DNA from: Paramecium sonneborni
Taxonomy: Eukaryota; Ciliophora; Oligohymenophorea; Peniculida; Parameciidae
Reading direction: 5' to 3'
Length of the DNA: 64,000 nt
Assembly (NCBI GenBank): GCA_905182985.1
Contig: CAJJDN010000116.1
Location: 1-64,000, forward strand
Shown: positions 51,730 to 63,570 of the stretch, in pieces
How the letters are laid out: each line of letters starts with the position of its first letter
Position numbering within the stretch: the first letter of the stretch is position 1
Notes under the pieces: generated by a model
Told to the model about the DNA's origin: nothing
Databases searched by the model: none
Seen by the model: only the letters and a program-made list of their open reading frames with translations
Translations under genes and position numbers: made by a program

Positions 51730-52855
51730 TCAAACTATTTCAAATATCGATAATTTATTAGAAATATCACTGACAAGAACAGTGTTATTTCCTATAGTTT
51801 CTATCCAATTTGGTTTATTTTTAATTTTGGCTCTTAAAACCTAAACATTTTGATTCCATATAGCAAATGTCTAATCATTTGAAATTGTAATTATTTTATC
51901 ATTTAAATATGCTGATCTCATTACTTTACTTTAATGAGCATCAATAACAAATTCAGGAATGGGGGGTTTTTTATTTTTCTTTCTTTTTAGTTATTAAACT
52001 TTAAAACAATAGACTTATCCAGTTTCAGTTGAAATTAATATCATATTATCTTTGCTAATTGCAGAATAAATAACAGGAGGTGAGACAGTTAGAGGTGCAT
52101 ACTATTGATGAATTGTGCCTTAATTAAAAATGAATTTAAGTACTTAAATCAAATTTAAATAAGATTTTAGCTTTAGATTCCTATTAGAGTATTGGTTATT
52201 CTTATATTTAATGGTAATGTGAATAATCCCATAGAATAATTTTATAATCAAATCCTGTAGAAACATATAATTATTCTCCATCATCTTAAATAAAATCTCC
52301 ACTAAAACAAATCTAAATAGAATATTGAAATAATACTAACATTATCATGTCCTTCTTTAAGAGTAGATCTATGATTTAATTATCTATCAAAAATAGACGT
52401 AGAACCACTTATAATAGAGAATAATATAATACGAATCAAAATTAGCAGAAATAAGTTATTATTGAGGATCAAAAGTTATTTAATTTATTTCACTCACATT
52501 TTCTGATTTTTAATTACAAGCCTTGATAATAATGTCTTATCTAATATCAAATAATTAAATCTGAAATAGTATTAATTAAATTACTTCATTATTTCTAGCT
52601 CCATATACTTGAGTATCAGAGAGTAGACAATTTGCAGTTTAACATTCGTCTACTTTACCCATATTGAATAATTTAACAGATGATTACAATCTCAAATCAT
52701 ATAATCGCATTGTTGAATCCTCGGATATGGTGAGAAAGAGATTATCATTTTGTTTGGATGCACTTATACCTGTTATTGGCTATTGGTGAACTGTTATGAA
52801 ATTCAAAAATACTGTTTTTCTCTGAAAATACAAGTGTAGATTTCTCTGTTATCAT
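51730..52855 (-). CDS. WD40-repeat protein
   Basis: ATG 52855 with a 22-nt intron at 52791-52812 joins MITEKSTLVFSEKNIHQQPI to the first blade. Blades include NLFLTISEDSTMRLYDLR, AHQSKVMRSAYLNDKIITIS and NDQTFAIWNQNVQVL, ending at TGA 51730; additional short introns lie around 52380-52420. The pattern of S/T-D-x-T-x-x-(L/I)-W/Y-D is clear, but no specific function can be given. From 51898 to the start the gene is duplicated at 53072-54029 by an unmerged contig overlap. Confidence 0.75.
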
Positions 52856-53070
52856 AAATTTAATATTATATTAAAATATAATTAATTATTATTATATATA
52901 AATAACATACACATTGTTTACTTTTTTACTATTAATTAATTGTAATATTGATAGCAATTTATATTAATTATACATATTAGATTGTTTTATATAAATAAAA
53001 ATTTGAAATAAAATGATTCATAATTATGAGAAAAGTAATTATTTAATTCACAAACTGCATTATAATTTCT
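51898..53070. repeat. Exact 1173-bp overlap, copy A, left of a single-N gap
   Basis: Identical to 53072-54244 (offset 1174), separated by one N at 53071. It covers most of the WD40 gene and, at 53048-53070, the last codons of the Mei2-like gene. Confidence 0.95.
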
Positions 53071-53071
53071 N

Positions 53072-54029
53072 ATCATTTAAATATGCTGATCTCATTACTT
53101 TACTTTAATGAGCATCAATAACAAATTCAGGAATGGGGGGTTTTTTATTTTTCTTTCTTTTTAGTTATTAAACTTTAAAACAATAGACTTATCCAGTTTC
53201 AGTTGAAATTAATATCATATTATCTTTGCTAATTGCAGAATAAATAACAGGAGGTGAGACAGTTAGAGGTGCATACTATTGATGAATTGTGCCTTAATTA
53301 AAAATGAATTTAAGTACTTAAATCAAATTTAAATAAGATTTTAGCTTTAGATTCCTATTAGAGTATTGGTTATTCTTATATTTAATGGTAATGTGAATAA
53401 TCCCATAGAATAATTTTATAATCAAATCCTGTAGAAACATATAATTATTCTCCATCATCTTAAATAAAATCTCCACTAAAACAAATCTAAATAGAATATT
53501 GAAATAATACTAACATTATCATGTCCTTCTTTAAGAGTAGATCTATGATTTAATTATCTATCAAAAATAGACGTAGAACCACTTATAATAGAGAATAATA
53601 TAATACGAATCAAAATTAGCAGAAATAAGTTATTATTGAGGATCAAAAGTTATTTAATTTATTTCACTCACATTTTCTGATTTTTAATTACAAGCCTTGA
53701 TAATAATGTCTTATCTAATATCAAATAATTAAATCTGAAATAGTATTAATTAAATTACTTCATTATTTCTAGCTCCATATACTTGAGTATCAGAGAGTAG
53801 ACAATTTGCAGTTTAACATTCGTCTACTTTACCCATATTGAATAATTTAACAGATGATTACAATCTCAAATCATATAATCGCATTGTTGAATCCTCGGAT
53901 ATGGTGAGAAAGAGATTATCATTTTGTTTGGATGCACTTATACCTGTTATTGGCTATTGGTGAACTGTTATGAAATTCAAAAATACTGTTTTTCTCTGAA
54001 AATACAAGTGTAGATTTCTCTGTTATCAT
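53072..54029 (-). CDS. WD40-repeat protein, duplicate lacking its C-terminus
   Basis: Same as 51898-52855, with ATG at 54029 and intron at 53965-53986. The last ~55 codons are missing because the N gap interrupts the gene. Not a separate gene. Confidence 0.8.
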
Positions 54030-54244
54030 AAATTTAATATTATATTAAAATATAATTAATTATTATTATATATAAATAACATACACATTGTTTACTTTTT
54101 TACTATTAATTAATTGTAATATTGATAGCAATTTATATTAATTATACATATTAGATTGTTTTATATAAATAAAAATTTGAAATAAAATGATTCATAATTA
54201 TGAGAAAAGTAATTATTTAATTCACAAACTGCATTATAATTTCT
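53072..54244. repeat. Exact 1173-bp overlap, copy B, right of a single-N gap
   Basis: Second copy of 51898-53070, continuous on the right with the rest of the Mei2-like gene. The two contigs should be merged here. Confidence 0.95.
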
Positions 54245-54925
54245 AACTTTAAATAAGTTTAATAACACTAGTTTGTTATAAATATATTTATGGGTTTATT
54301 TATTTAAATTTCTTATGCTATATTTTGGCATATTTTAAAAAACAAGGCTAAAATATGATAATTAAAATATATTACTTTATTTAATGGATTAATCTTCCAT
54401 TTTCTACCATTAAAATAATTATAAAAATCTTTTAGATATGTTTTAGATTTTAGATTGATAAATGCATAACCAGGATTAGCATTTCCATCATATGGGAAAT
54501 TAAAATAATCAAATTTGTTTTTGAATTTTGGATCAATTTCCATCATGAGCATCTCTTTAGTATAATTTTAAGGAATGTTTCTCATCATTAAAGTTGTTCT
54601 ATTATCTCCTTCAATCTATAATAAATGCTTGAATAAATGCATACATTTGTAATATTGAAATCAAAAGATTACTCACTTTCTTCAGATTTATCAAAAACTC
54701 CTTAAATAAATTATAATTGCTCAGAATGAATAGGAGTTTGATTGCTACTTATAAATATTTAAGATTCTAAATCTAATAATCATATTTATTACCATATGCC
54801 TCAAAAGTAGTGTTTAAGAAATCATCAAATGTTTAGGAATCATCACTTTAATGTCCATCACTATCTTTTTAATTAAATTCATCAATCTCTTTAAACAATG
54901 ACAATTTGTAAAGTTTCTTCTTCAT
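54222..54925 (-). CDS. Mei2-type RNA-binding protein (C-terminal RRM)
   Basis: ATG 54925 with introns of 20, 29 and 28 nt gives exactly 209 codons, TGA 54222. The N-terminal half is acidic and disordered (SDGHQSDDSQTFDDFLNTTF). The C-terminal half is the Mei2-like RRM: RTTLMMRNIPQNYTKEMLMM, FDYFNFPYDGNANPGYAFIN, then FYNYFNGRKW and KYAKIQHKKF, matching the family's 'TT.MI+NIPN', 'YDF.Y.P.DF....N.GYAFIN' and 'YA.IQG' motifs. Mei2 proteins bind RNA and control entry into meiosis in fission yeast and differentiation in plants. A role in ciliate meiosis or RNA control is plausible but unproven. Confidence 0.88.
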
Positions 54926-55045
54926 AATTTAAATTAATTAACAACTTATTAACTATTAAACATTTAAATTACTTTTTTTTTATTAACCAATTTCTTGATT
55001 AAACTAAAATTGTTTTATCCCTTTTATTCTATTAAACAAGTCAAA

Positions 55046-57337
55046 ATGGAAATTTAATTTCATTTAGAATTAGAAAAGAAAAAAGAATACAATTTTTATT
55101 ATTTATAATAATTTTTATTGATGAATTATTAAAACTCATCATTATTGTAATTTGATATAGAATAACCACAGTAAATACAATAGAAAGAAAATCAGAAATA
55201 TCAATAATAAAATCTTCTAAATGAAACTGGTATACAAAATAAAGAAGAGAATCCTTCAACAAAATTATAAGAAATTTATAAAGAGCATCGTAAAAACTAA
55301 GCTTTTAGTAACTTTATAAAGTATCATTCTCCTCTATTCTCTTAAGTAGAGAAAGGAGTAAAAATAAAAATGGTCAACAATAATAATATATATTAAGAAA
55401 TGGATAAAGATTATTAAATAAATAAAGTGAAATCAGTCTAATTTAATCTTCAAAATAATTATGTCTATTAAATTATCAAACATCCTAATGAATATTTAAC
55501 TTTAAATGAAAGATTTAATTTATAAAGAAATATTCAACAATATGCAATGTAAAATAGATTTGATTCTACTTCTGAAGAAGAAGATGATGAAATTGAAGAA
55601 TAACTATCTTTTATTGAAATAATAGTAAAAGATTTTGGGTAATAACCAAAGAGCATAATGAAGAAATAAACATAATAATTTAAACATGAAGCAGAAGATG
55701 ATGAAGAAGATTATTAAAACAAAAATTTAAGTTTTAAAGAAATTAGAAATCTAGAAAAAAAAGTTAAAGAACATGATTATGGTGTTGGATTACAATTACT
55801 TTAAAAATTAGGATTTAAATATGGTGAAGGTTTAGGAATAAATAGATAAGGTATTTTAGAACCTCTTATTCCTATTAAAAAATAAGTATTCACAGGTTCA
55901 TAATCTAATCAAAATAAAAATTATGATGAAGAATAAATTTGGTAATTTGATCAACCTCAAGAAACAAAAACAATGAAAAAAATGGATAAAATTTGGAGAA
56001 AGAAAAATTAAAAGGATTATTATAATAATTAATAATTATCCAATTCATTTGATACTAAAGCTAATATTATTCAACAATATTTGGCTGAAGTTTCAGAAAT
56101 TACTTAATCTGTTCAACATTTATTAATTACTAAATTAAGTAAATATTAGATTAATGAATAAATTATTCAATAATAAAGAAAAAAAATTATTACTCTAGAT
56201 TTTGAATAAGAAAAAACACTACATTAATTAGAAAAATAATCAGAAAGTATAAGAAGAAAAGAATCATTTTAAAAATATCTTCTCTTTTTTTAAGATGATG
56301 AAGTTTAAATATCAAATGAACCTTTTCCTTTGTTTGAAAAATTTAAAGAATGCTTTATAAAACATCCAGATCTATTTATTTAATTTAATCTTATTGAGGT
56401 ATTAATTAAATAAGGAGTAGAAGAAATTAAATAAATGATTTAAAGTTGGGAAGGACCTATTACAAATATTCTTGAAAATGAATTTAATCTAATTTTTAAA
56501 ATTATTAACTTAGTAAAGGATGTTTTTGTTCATTAAAAATCATTGGTCATTGTATAAAATCACAAGAAATCACAAATTCTTGTGATTGATAATTTAATCA
56601 CAAAAAATGATTACTTACATCTTTAAAATATTATAGACATTTTTATTAATCCTATTAAATCAAAATTAGAAAATTATATTCACTCATAATATAATCCATG
56701 TTTAGACAATTTATTATTTTAAATGCTTACATTATGGCATACTGATGTAACAAAAATAGAAATTGAAGAAGATCAAGATGAATATCTTTAAAAGTTAAAA
56801 CTCTTTAATTAAAAAACTATTTAAAATCTTTGTAATATCATAATTCCGAAATTAAAACAATTAATTGTTAATTGGAATATTAATGATTCTTTTTAACTTC
56901 ATAAAATTATCTTACCTTGGATTGAATCATAATTTAAAATTCAAGAATTATATCATGAATTGACACTCAAGTTATTAAATATAGACTTAGAAGATTAACC
57001 TGATTTTGGTTTAAATATACTAATACCCTGGTCTAAATTTTAAGATATCCAATGGAATTAAATTTTATCAACTTAAGTTGTGTCTAAAATGATACATAGT
57101 ATACAAAATTTAAATATTGCTTCAAATTTTGAAGTTGCTTAAAAAATTCTTCTATATTTTGATTATATTCAGGAGTATACAGAAATAATATTTTAACCTT
57201 TAATTGAAAAATTAAATGATTATGTCTGTTTAAATATATAAGAGAATATAAATTCCCAAAATCCAGAAGTTAATCAAGAAATTTTTTAGTAAAATTTTAT
57301 AATTATATAAATAGGTTATTAAATTAATGGGAATTGA
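55046..57337 (+). CDS. TFIP11/Ntr1-like G-patch spliceosome-disassembly factor
   Basis: An unbroken, intronless frame of 763 residues, close to the length of TFIP11/Spp382. After a charged N-terminus and an acidic block (STSEEEDDEIEEQ), a G-patch starts at about residue 244: HDYGVGLQLLQKLGFKYGEG, then LGINRQGILEPLIPIKKQ. The C-terminal ~450 residues match the GCF-C domain of this family, with LHKIILPWIES and ILIPWSKFQ as landmarks. In yeast and animals this protein recruits and activates the helicase Prp43/DHX15 to take the intron-lariat spliceosome apart. The lack of introns in a splicing gene of an intron-rich genome is notable. Gln is spelled TAA more than 60 times. Confidence 0.9.
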
Positions 57338-57748
57338 TCCTTTAAGATAAAGTACTGAAAAAAGTCGATCATCTAAATGGGTAATTTAATTTGATCAAAA
57401 AGAAGTTATTAAGATGATCCTTTACTAATTAAATTATTAATTTATTACAGTTTTTTTATCAATGTTCTAGAATTCTTTATTTCAATAAGTATATCATTTT
57501 ACTATAAGTTCTGATAAATATTAAATAGAATATATAAATAGTAATAATGAAATTAATTCTATACTTAAAATAGTTTTGTTTTTTTTTTAAGATTTGAGTC
57601 GCATAATTATACATTAAAGAATTAAGGTTCAATGTGTTATGCCTTTAGTAAGATTATGTAAATTTTATTAAATTTATAGTAAAGTCCCAAGTTTTAATCT
57701 GAAATAGAATATAAGTTCTTCTGAATAATACAATATTTATTGAATTTA
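57327..57748 (+). CDS. Possible small ORF overlapping the end of the TFIP11-like gene
   Basis: ATG 57327, in another frame, overlaps the last 11 bases of the previous gene. It reads MGIDPLRQSTEKSRSSKWVI then QFDQKEVIKM, which looks protein-like, and stays open to TGA near 57746, but the later part is low-complexity. It may be a small gene whose real end is set by an unrecognised intron. Confidence 0.3.
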
Positions 57749-58318
57749 ATCTAACTGATTGTATTTGTATATATTGATAAATTAATCAATTCGATTTTAC
57801 CGTAATTCAAACTTAATTATTAACTTATGGATGTTATTATGATTAATTTTTACTTAAAAACTATAATTTATTATAAAAAGTAAAATATATTAAAAAGTAA
57901 AATATATTATCAAAATGAAATTTAAAACAAAATCTCTATAATATGTTTTTTAAATATTAGAAGAGACTTAAAGATTATTGATAAGGTTTTTAGTGTGTTA
58001 GTAAAGATAACAAAAAATCATTCAAAAAATATAAAAATAAAATAAAATGATTAATTTTAATTGATCTAAGACTTCAGAACCATCTCAAATTCTATATTAA
58101 AAAACAGGATTTAAAATAATAATAAATTTTATTTATTAAGTTTTTTTCTCATAATTGGTAATTTTAGTGGATGAAATTAATCAAAATGCAAATTTTGATA
58201 TCTAAGCATAAAATTATTTCTTCAATCAAAGACATCTATAAGTAATTGAAAAATATTAATTAAATAAAATGCTTCAATATCTTCTAAACAATCCTCTAAG
58301 ATTAATGATAAATAAAGT
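57749..58318. other. AT-rich spacer, nothing recognised
   Basis: No supported frame on either strand. Confidence 0.4.
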
Positions 58319-58684
58319 ATGATTCCTAGAGGAATAGTCAAATAATAGTTTATTGATTTATTGATAATAATAGCAAATCTTCAAAATTTCAAATAACAGG
58401 AATGGAATTGCTTATTTATAGAGGCTTTTCATTTGTAATAGGATAAGTATTTATATGAAGAATTAAAGAAACTTGATAATTAGATCAGTGGTCCTTCTGG
58501 ATCTTAAAAAAATTTGAAGCAATAGATTTATTTAAAATAATATTAGCACTATTTTTATATAAAAAGGTAAATCGATGTTTTAAATTTAGAAAGAGTATTT
58601 CATTCGAGTTTTTAGTGGCATTAACAAAAATTGTAGAAGGATTTAAAAAGAAAAAGAATTTAGTAAGAAAATCTACATATTTGA
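58319..58684 (+). CDS. Hypothetical helical protein, 121 residues
   Basis: ATG 58319 to TGA 58682. The frame contains NLQNFKQQEWNCLFIEAFHL and QQDKYLYEELKKLDNQISGP, helical and Gln-rich; Gln is coded by TAA/TAG many times. A TGA lies just upstream of the ATG. No family is recognised; it could be a remnant of a larger gene. Confidence 0.35.
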
Positions 58685-59055
58685 TTAGATATGAAAATAG
58701 AATAGATGATTTGATGATGTTTTAATAATTTTTCTAGTGATCAAAAATATATATGATTATGAATATATTTAAAATATTGTGAGTATAGGTTTGTAATTTT
58801 TTTTATTTCAAAGCATTTTTACTTGATTTTTTATCGCAGAAAAATTAAATTTTGATGTGTTGTTTGTAATATAGATTTGATAATAAAAAAAATTCTTAAA
58901 GAATATAGGTATGATTAAGTCAAGGCTGTGTAAATAAAGTGCTAATTTTAAGTAGAAGTGATAATAGTTTAAATCTGCTAATTTGATTAAATTTCTGGCC
59001 TTTAAAAGGCTAGTCAAGATTTTAGATAAACAATATTAATCTTATAAAAAACAAA
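58685..59055. other. Spacer upstream of the Myb pair
   Basis: Contains an open minus-strand frame (58808-59017) with no recognisable content, and the palindrome-like GGCCTTTAAAAGGC near 58998. I treat it as non-coding promoter DNA. Confidence 0.4.
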
Positions 59056-60064
59056 ATGAATTCTTCACAAAGCTCATAAACAGATCTTAATGATTGGGCT
59101 TTAATTTATTAGAATCTCTAACTCATTGAAACAGAATATTTATCTTCCAAGCTGTAATTACTTTTCAAAACTTTACCTAATTTTAATGACTTTATCAAAC
59201 TTTATGAGTCTTCTAAAACTGAATCAAAGGATACATGGAATCTAAATGAAGAGCTTTTCTTATAACTTATAGTTTTGAGTCTGAATCCAAAATGTATTAA
59301 GGTATTAGCAATTAAAAATATATAGAATCGATTTGATTGGGAAAAAGTGTAGAAGCTAATGCCAAAATATAGGAGTCTGTCAGAATTATGCTTTAAATTC
59401 TAATCTTTCTATAAAGCATTACTACCAAGACAGCCCTGGTCTTATTTCGAAGATTAAACATTGCAATAAATAATTTTGTAATATTTATTCCATCTACTTT
59501 AGAGACTATCCAAGTCGTTGTAAAAAGAAATGGAGTTCAATTGCTAATTAATATAATCATATCTGTAAATCTGAAGTATTAAGGAATGCAAAATAATGTC
59601 GCGAAAGATGGAACAACAAATTAGATCCATAAATTAATAGGTAATTTTAATAGTTTATAAAACATTAAAGAGAACCATGGTCGAAATCTGAAGAGTTAAA
59701 CTTTCTATAATTGCTACTTCAGAATGGTCGTAAATGGGCTGAGATATCTACAAAATTATCAATTATTACTAAATATAAAAGAAGAACTGAATTTGCCTTA
59801 AAACATAAGTTCAAATAACTCAAAAAATATTATGGTACTTATATTTTATATAGTAAAGGTTCAAAACCTAAAGCAAAATGTGATATCAAATTTTGTCCTT
59901 CTTGGAACATTCAAGAAGCTGAAATGATTCGATATAAAATTGATCTTCTCTAAGAAAAATCAAGAATGTGTCAGACTCAAAAATTTTCTTTTTGTGAATT
60001 TTTATGTTCTGATCATGAGTTTTGCTTAGTGATTATTAAGAATGGGTGTTTGATCAAAATATGA
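59056..60064 (+). CDS. Myb/SANT DNA-binding protein 1 (R2R3-like)
   Basis: ATG 59056 with a 25-nt intron in the first third and a 30-nt intron at 59641-59670 gives exactly 318 codons. Two Myb-type repeats are visible: KKKWSSIANQYN...AKQCRERWNNKLDPQINR, then EPWSKSEELNFLQLLLQNGR, KWAEISTKLS and RRTEFALKHKFKQL. The Trp spacing and QCRERW are typical of c-Myb-like R2 and R3; in R3 the third helix uses KHKFK in place of K.R+. The N-terminal ~110 residues are helical and unique. Likely a nuclear transcription factor. It is followed 127 bp later by a paralogue in the same orientation. Confidence 0.88.
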
Positions 60065-60191
60065 TATCAAACAATTAAAATATTTATAGTATAAAATTCG
60101 ATTAAAAATGAGAAAGATATGTAAATTTTTGGGCTTTATATACTCTCAATTCCATAGCGATAAATTTGATTATTGAAAATATATTACGAAT

Positions 60192-61294
60192 ATGAGCTTC
60201 CTTCATATTCAATCTAATTAACAATCGACAGATGAATCATCCCATCCCCTGAATTAAAAACTTAACTTTCTACAAATTCAAACCATAGATTTAAAACCTT
60301 ACAAGAAAAAATGGAGGCTCCTTTTTAATAATATTCCAAGCCTCAAAATATTAGAATCTATTTACTTTGATTTATTAGGCTAAAGTACATAGGAGCGTGA
60401 GACGAAAGAGATGATCTTCTTACAATGCATTCTCTTAAATATGCGAGCTCCCTTACACTTAAAATTAGTAAAATAAAAAACGATAAGCCATAGAATGAAG
60501 AATAATGGATTCATATTAGTGAACTAATGCCAACCCAAAAAACTCCATTTGAATGGTCTTAAATATGTTAATAATTTATACATCAATCTGCTTATAATAA
60601 TCCATGGTCTGAGAATGAAGATAAACTACTATTAGACATTATTTTGTAATAATTTATACTATAAAGTAGGTCCTTTCAAAAGATGAAGAAGGGAAATAAA
60701 TGGAGTAAAATAGCACGAGAACTAAATGAAAGATGTCTTAACAAATGTATTCGTACTCCTAAACAATGTAGAGAACGTTGGGGAAATAAATTAGATCCAT
60801 CTATAAATCGGTAATTTAAAATTTTTATTATTTTAAGTGATGAATGGACAGATAAGGAAGATCTTCTCTTCCTTTAACTTCTTTTATAACATGGAAGAAG
60901 ATGGGCAGAGTTATCTATTCGATTATCACCTATTAATAATAATAAAAAACGAACTGAATTTTCTTTAAAACATAGATTTAAAAAATTAATATCTAGTGCT
61001 AATAACATAGGTACTATAATTTATTCATTTTTAGAAACTAAATCAATTCCTGGAACCAAATATGCTATATCCTCAGATTGGAATAATAAAGAAATCAACA
61101 AACTACTTTGCAAGATATCTTAATTAGAAATAACAACCAATTAAAAAGAGGATCAAAACTTCTATTATCATCCTCTGTCTAAGCATATTAAACTTAATGA
61201 TTTAAAAAAGTTGGTTATCATCAAAAGAAACACCAAAGTAGAGTTGGATTTGTCAATTCTTTTTAATTCGACAAATACCGAGTTAAATATTTGA
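60192..61294 (+). CDS. Myb/SANT DNA-binding protein 2 (tandem paralogue)
   Basis: ATG 60192 with introns of 26 nt (about 60471-60496) and 27 nt (60811-60837) gives exactly 350 codons. It repeats the layout of the gene before it: PWSENEDKLLLDIILQQF, NKWSKIARELNERC, TPKQCRERWGNKLDPSINR, then DEWTDKEDLLFLQLLLQHGR, RWAELSIRLS and KRTEFSLKHRFKKL. The second intron falls at the same codon (after LDPxINR) in both genes, so they came from a tandem duplication and have since diverged strongly in their N- and C-termini. Confidence 0.88.
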
Positions 61295-61526
61295 ATAATT
61301 TAATCGTATTCATCATATATTTAATAATTTTTTCTAAATTTTATTATAAAATATTATAATTATTTTATTGATGAACAATTTCAATATGTTTTTATTTATT
61401 ATATTAGATTATTTATTGATAAAAATAATTATATATAGATATATTTAAAGGATCCTATAAAATTTATTAATCTAGTCATTTTTAATATAATAATAATTTT
61501 ATATAATTTATTTTAGAATAACTAAA

Positions 61527-62341
61527 TCATCCTTTTATAGCTTTTTTCTATTTTTGAGTATTTTTTTGATCATCACCAAAAGTAAAATATAGACATATTC
61601 CAGAAATTATTAAAGAAAACGCTACTACACAAGATGCTCCAACTAAAAAGGCATAAGAATAAGTTTAAGTTTATGATGCTGCATCTTTTGCATCACATAT
61701 TAATTTTGAATCAACACATTTAAATTATCCTAATTTTGTTTTTATGAATTTCCCAAACACATATAAATTTGTTCCAAACTAAAGTATATTTAATTATCAT
61801 ACAGCAATTCCTTTTTCTGTTACGTCAACACTAAATGCTTCTTTAACTTAAGCACCAATTTAATTATCTTAATGTGCTGATAAACTTTTGAATAAATTAG
61901 GCATAAAAGATTCTTTATTCTTTACTTAAATTATGACTTTATGATCATTTTCTGTTAAATTGAATAATTAAATCCATTAAGTTTGGATTACATTTTTGCC
62001 ATACTCCTTTAATACACCTTGAACACAAATATACCTTTCTTTATTATTTACTTTTGATTTCACATAGGAATCATTAGAAATTGGTCTATAATTAAATTCA
62101 AATTTTACTATGTTGTTCCAATAAAAGATAAATTTTCAATTTCAACTACTTCTCCAACTTTGTCTTTGAAAGCATCAACTAAATATTAATAATTTGATTA
62201 TCCGTCCTATTTCAATCTTTTTGATTCATTTTTCAAATTAAGATAATTTTTATAGAGCATTTTCGCAAGTACATAACCTCCAGTTAAAAAGGCTACATTG
62301 CCAATCAATATTCCTGTTTTCCATAGAATCGTAAGACTCAT
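61527..62341 (-). CDS. GIDE/MULAN-like two-membrane-segment protein without RING
   Basis: ATG 62341 with introns of 23 and 24 nt gives exactly 256 codons, TGA 61527. An N-terminal helix (ILIGNVAFLTGGYVLAKMLY) and a C-terminal helix (FLVGASCVVAFSLIISGICL) flank a soluble domain: GEVVEIENLSFIGTTQPISN, RYICVQGVLKEYGKNV, WIQLFNLTEN, then EKGIAFGTNLYVFGKFIK. This order resembles the GIDE/BAM domain between the two membrane helices of mitochondrial E3 MUL1, but the C-terminal RING of MUL1 is absent. If the match is right, the protein would be a mitochondrial or peroxisomal outer-membrane sensor without ligase activity. Family assignment is tentative. Confidence 0.45.
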
Positions 62342-62482
62342 AGTTATGATTTAATTATTGTTTTAAATTAAGTAAGATTTTCTGATTATAATTTGTTAAG
62401 TTTAGAATATTGAGTGTAATTCAATAAATGATAATCATTTATAGATGATTTCTTATACAATTATAATATTAAGTATTTGATA

Positions 62483-63493
62483 ATGGAATCTTCAATATAA
62501 ACAACAAGTAGAAGTAGGAAAGCCTTAAATAAAACTCTTACTAAAAATTATGCTGCTTAAAGTACAAATATGATATGATGATTTAGTTATTGATCTACTT
62601 TAATGTCAAAATTAACAATGTCATTTTAGTTCTATTAAAAAAAATGATTCACCAATCAATAGAATGAGAATTCTAAGAAGTTTAAGAATACGAACTTAAG
62701 AAGATGAATAAATAAGAATTAGTAAAAGTTTTGATCTAAAAATTATAAAGTATTAAAGGAAATAATAAAGACGCAAGAGTGGGATTGAACAATTATCAGA
62801 GAAATAAGTATTCAAATTGATTGATTTTGTTATTAGATGCATTTAAATTGTTTATATCCAAAGACAACTGTTCAGTAATAACAAATATTATTGAATGAGA
62901 TTTAGAAAACTAAGGAAAGAAAGAAGACACTTTTTAAACGAATGTCAAGTATCTTAATAAAACATTAAACAACACTTCGTAATATTGGAAATTAGAATAA
63001 CATTAATAATTAAAGAAATAGTGAGATTTAATTGTTAATGCTTCAATAATCTCAATAGCCAGTTGATGAACCTGTTTTTTTATAATCTTAAGAAGTAAAA
63101 AAATCAAAGATTCGATAATCAGTAATTGAATCTGCTCAACCAAAAGTTGTTTTAAATGTATCTCGAAAATCTAAAAAAGCTTTTGCTTCAATTCAAAGTT
63201 ATGTATAAGAAAAGACAGAGAGAACATAACAATCAAATAATAATCCTTTTTAAAGTTATATGTCTTATTAAAGTCTTACTGAGATGAATGGCTAGTTATA
63301 GAGTACTTCACCTCAAACTTAAAGAAAATAAATCTCTTTAAAATTAGCTTGTCCTCTTCCAGAACTTAAATTAGTATCATCTGCTAGGAATTATAGTAAT
63401 GCAAATGATATCAATTTTTTAAAATAGAAGTTTAAGAATAATATATATTATGGTAATTCATAAAGAAAAAAGAGAATAGAGACGAAAATATGA
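62483..63493 (+). CDS. Hypothetical basic, Ser/Gln-rich protein, 318 residues
   Basis: ATG 62483 with introns of 25 and 29 nt gives exactly 319 codons. The protein begins MESSIQTTSRSRKALNKTLT, is strongly basic and Ser/Gln-rich, and contains one predicted helix in the middle (EIQKTKERKKTLFKRMSSIL) that could bind calmodulin or DNA. The C-terminal third is disordered (SQSLTEMNGQ-like, LKLACPLPELKLVSSARNYS). No family recognised. Confidence 0.6.
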
Positions 63494-63570
63494 TAATAAA
63501 TTATATATATAAATTTGATAATTATTAAATTTTTAGCATTCGAAAAATTGTAAAAAATAAAAAAAATATT

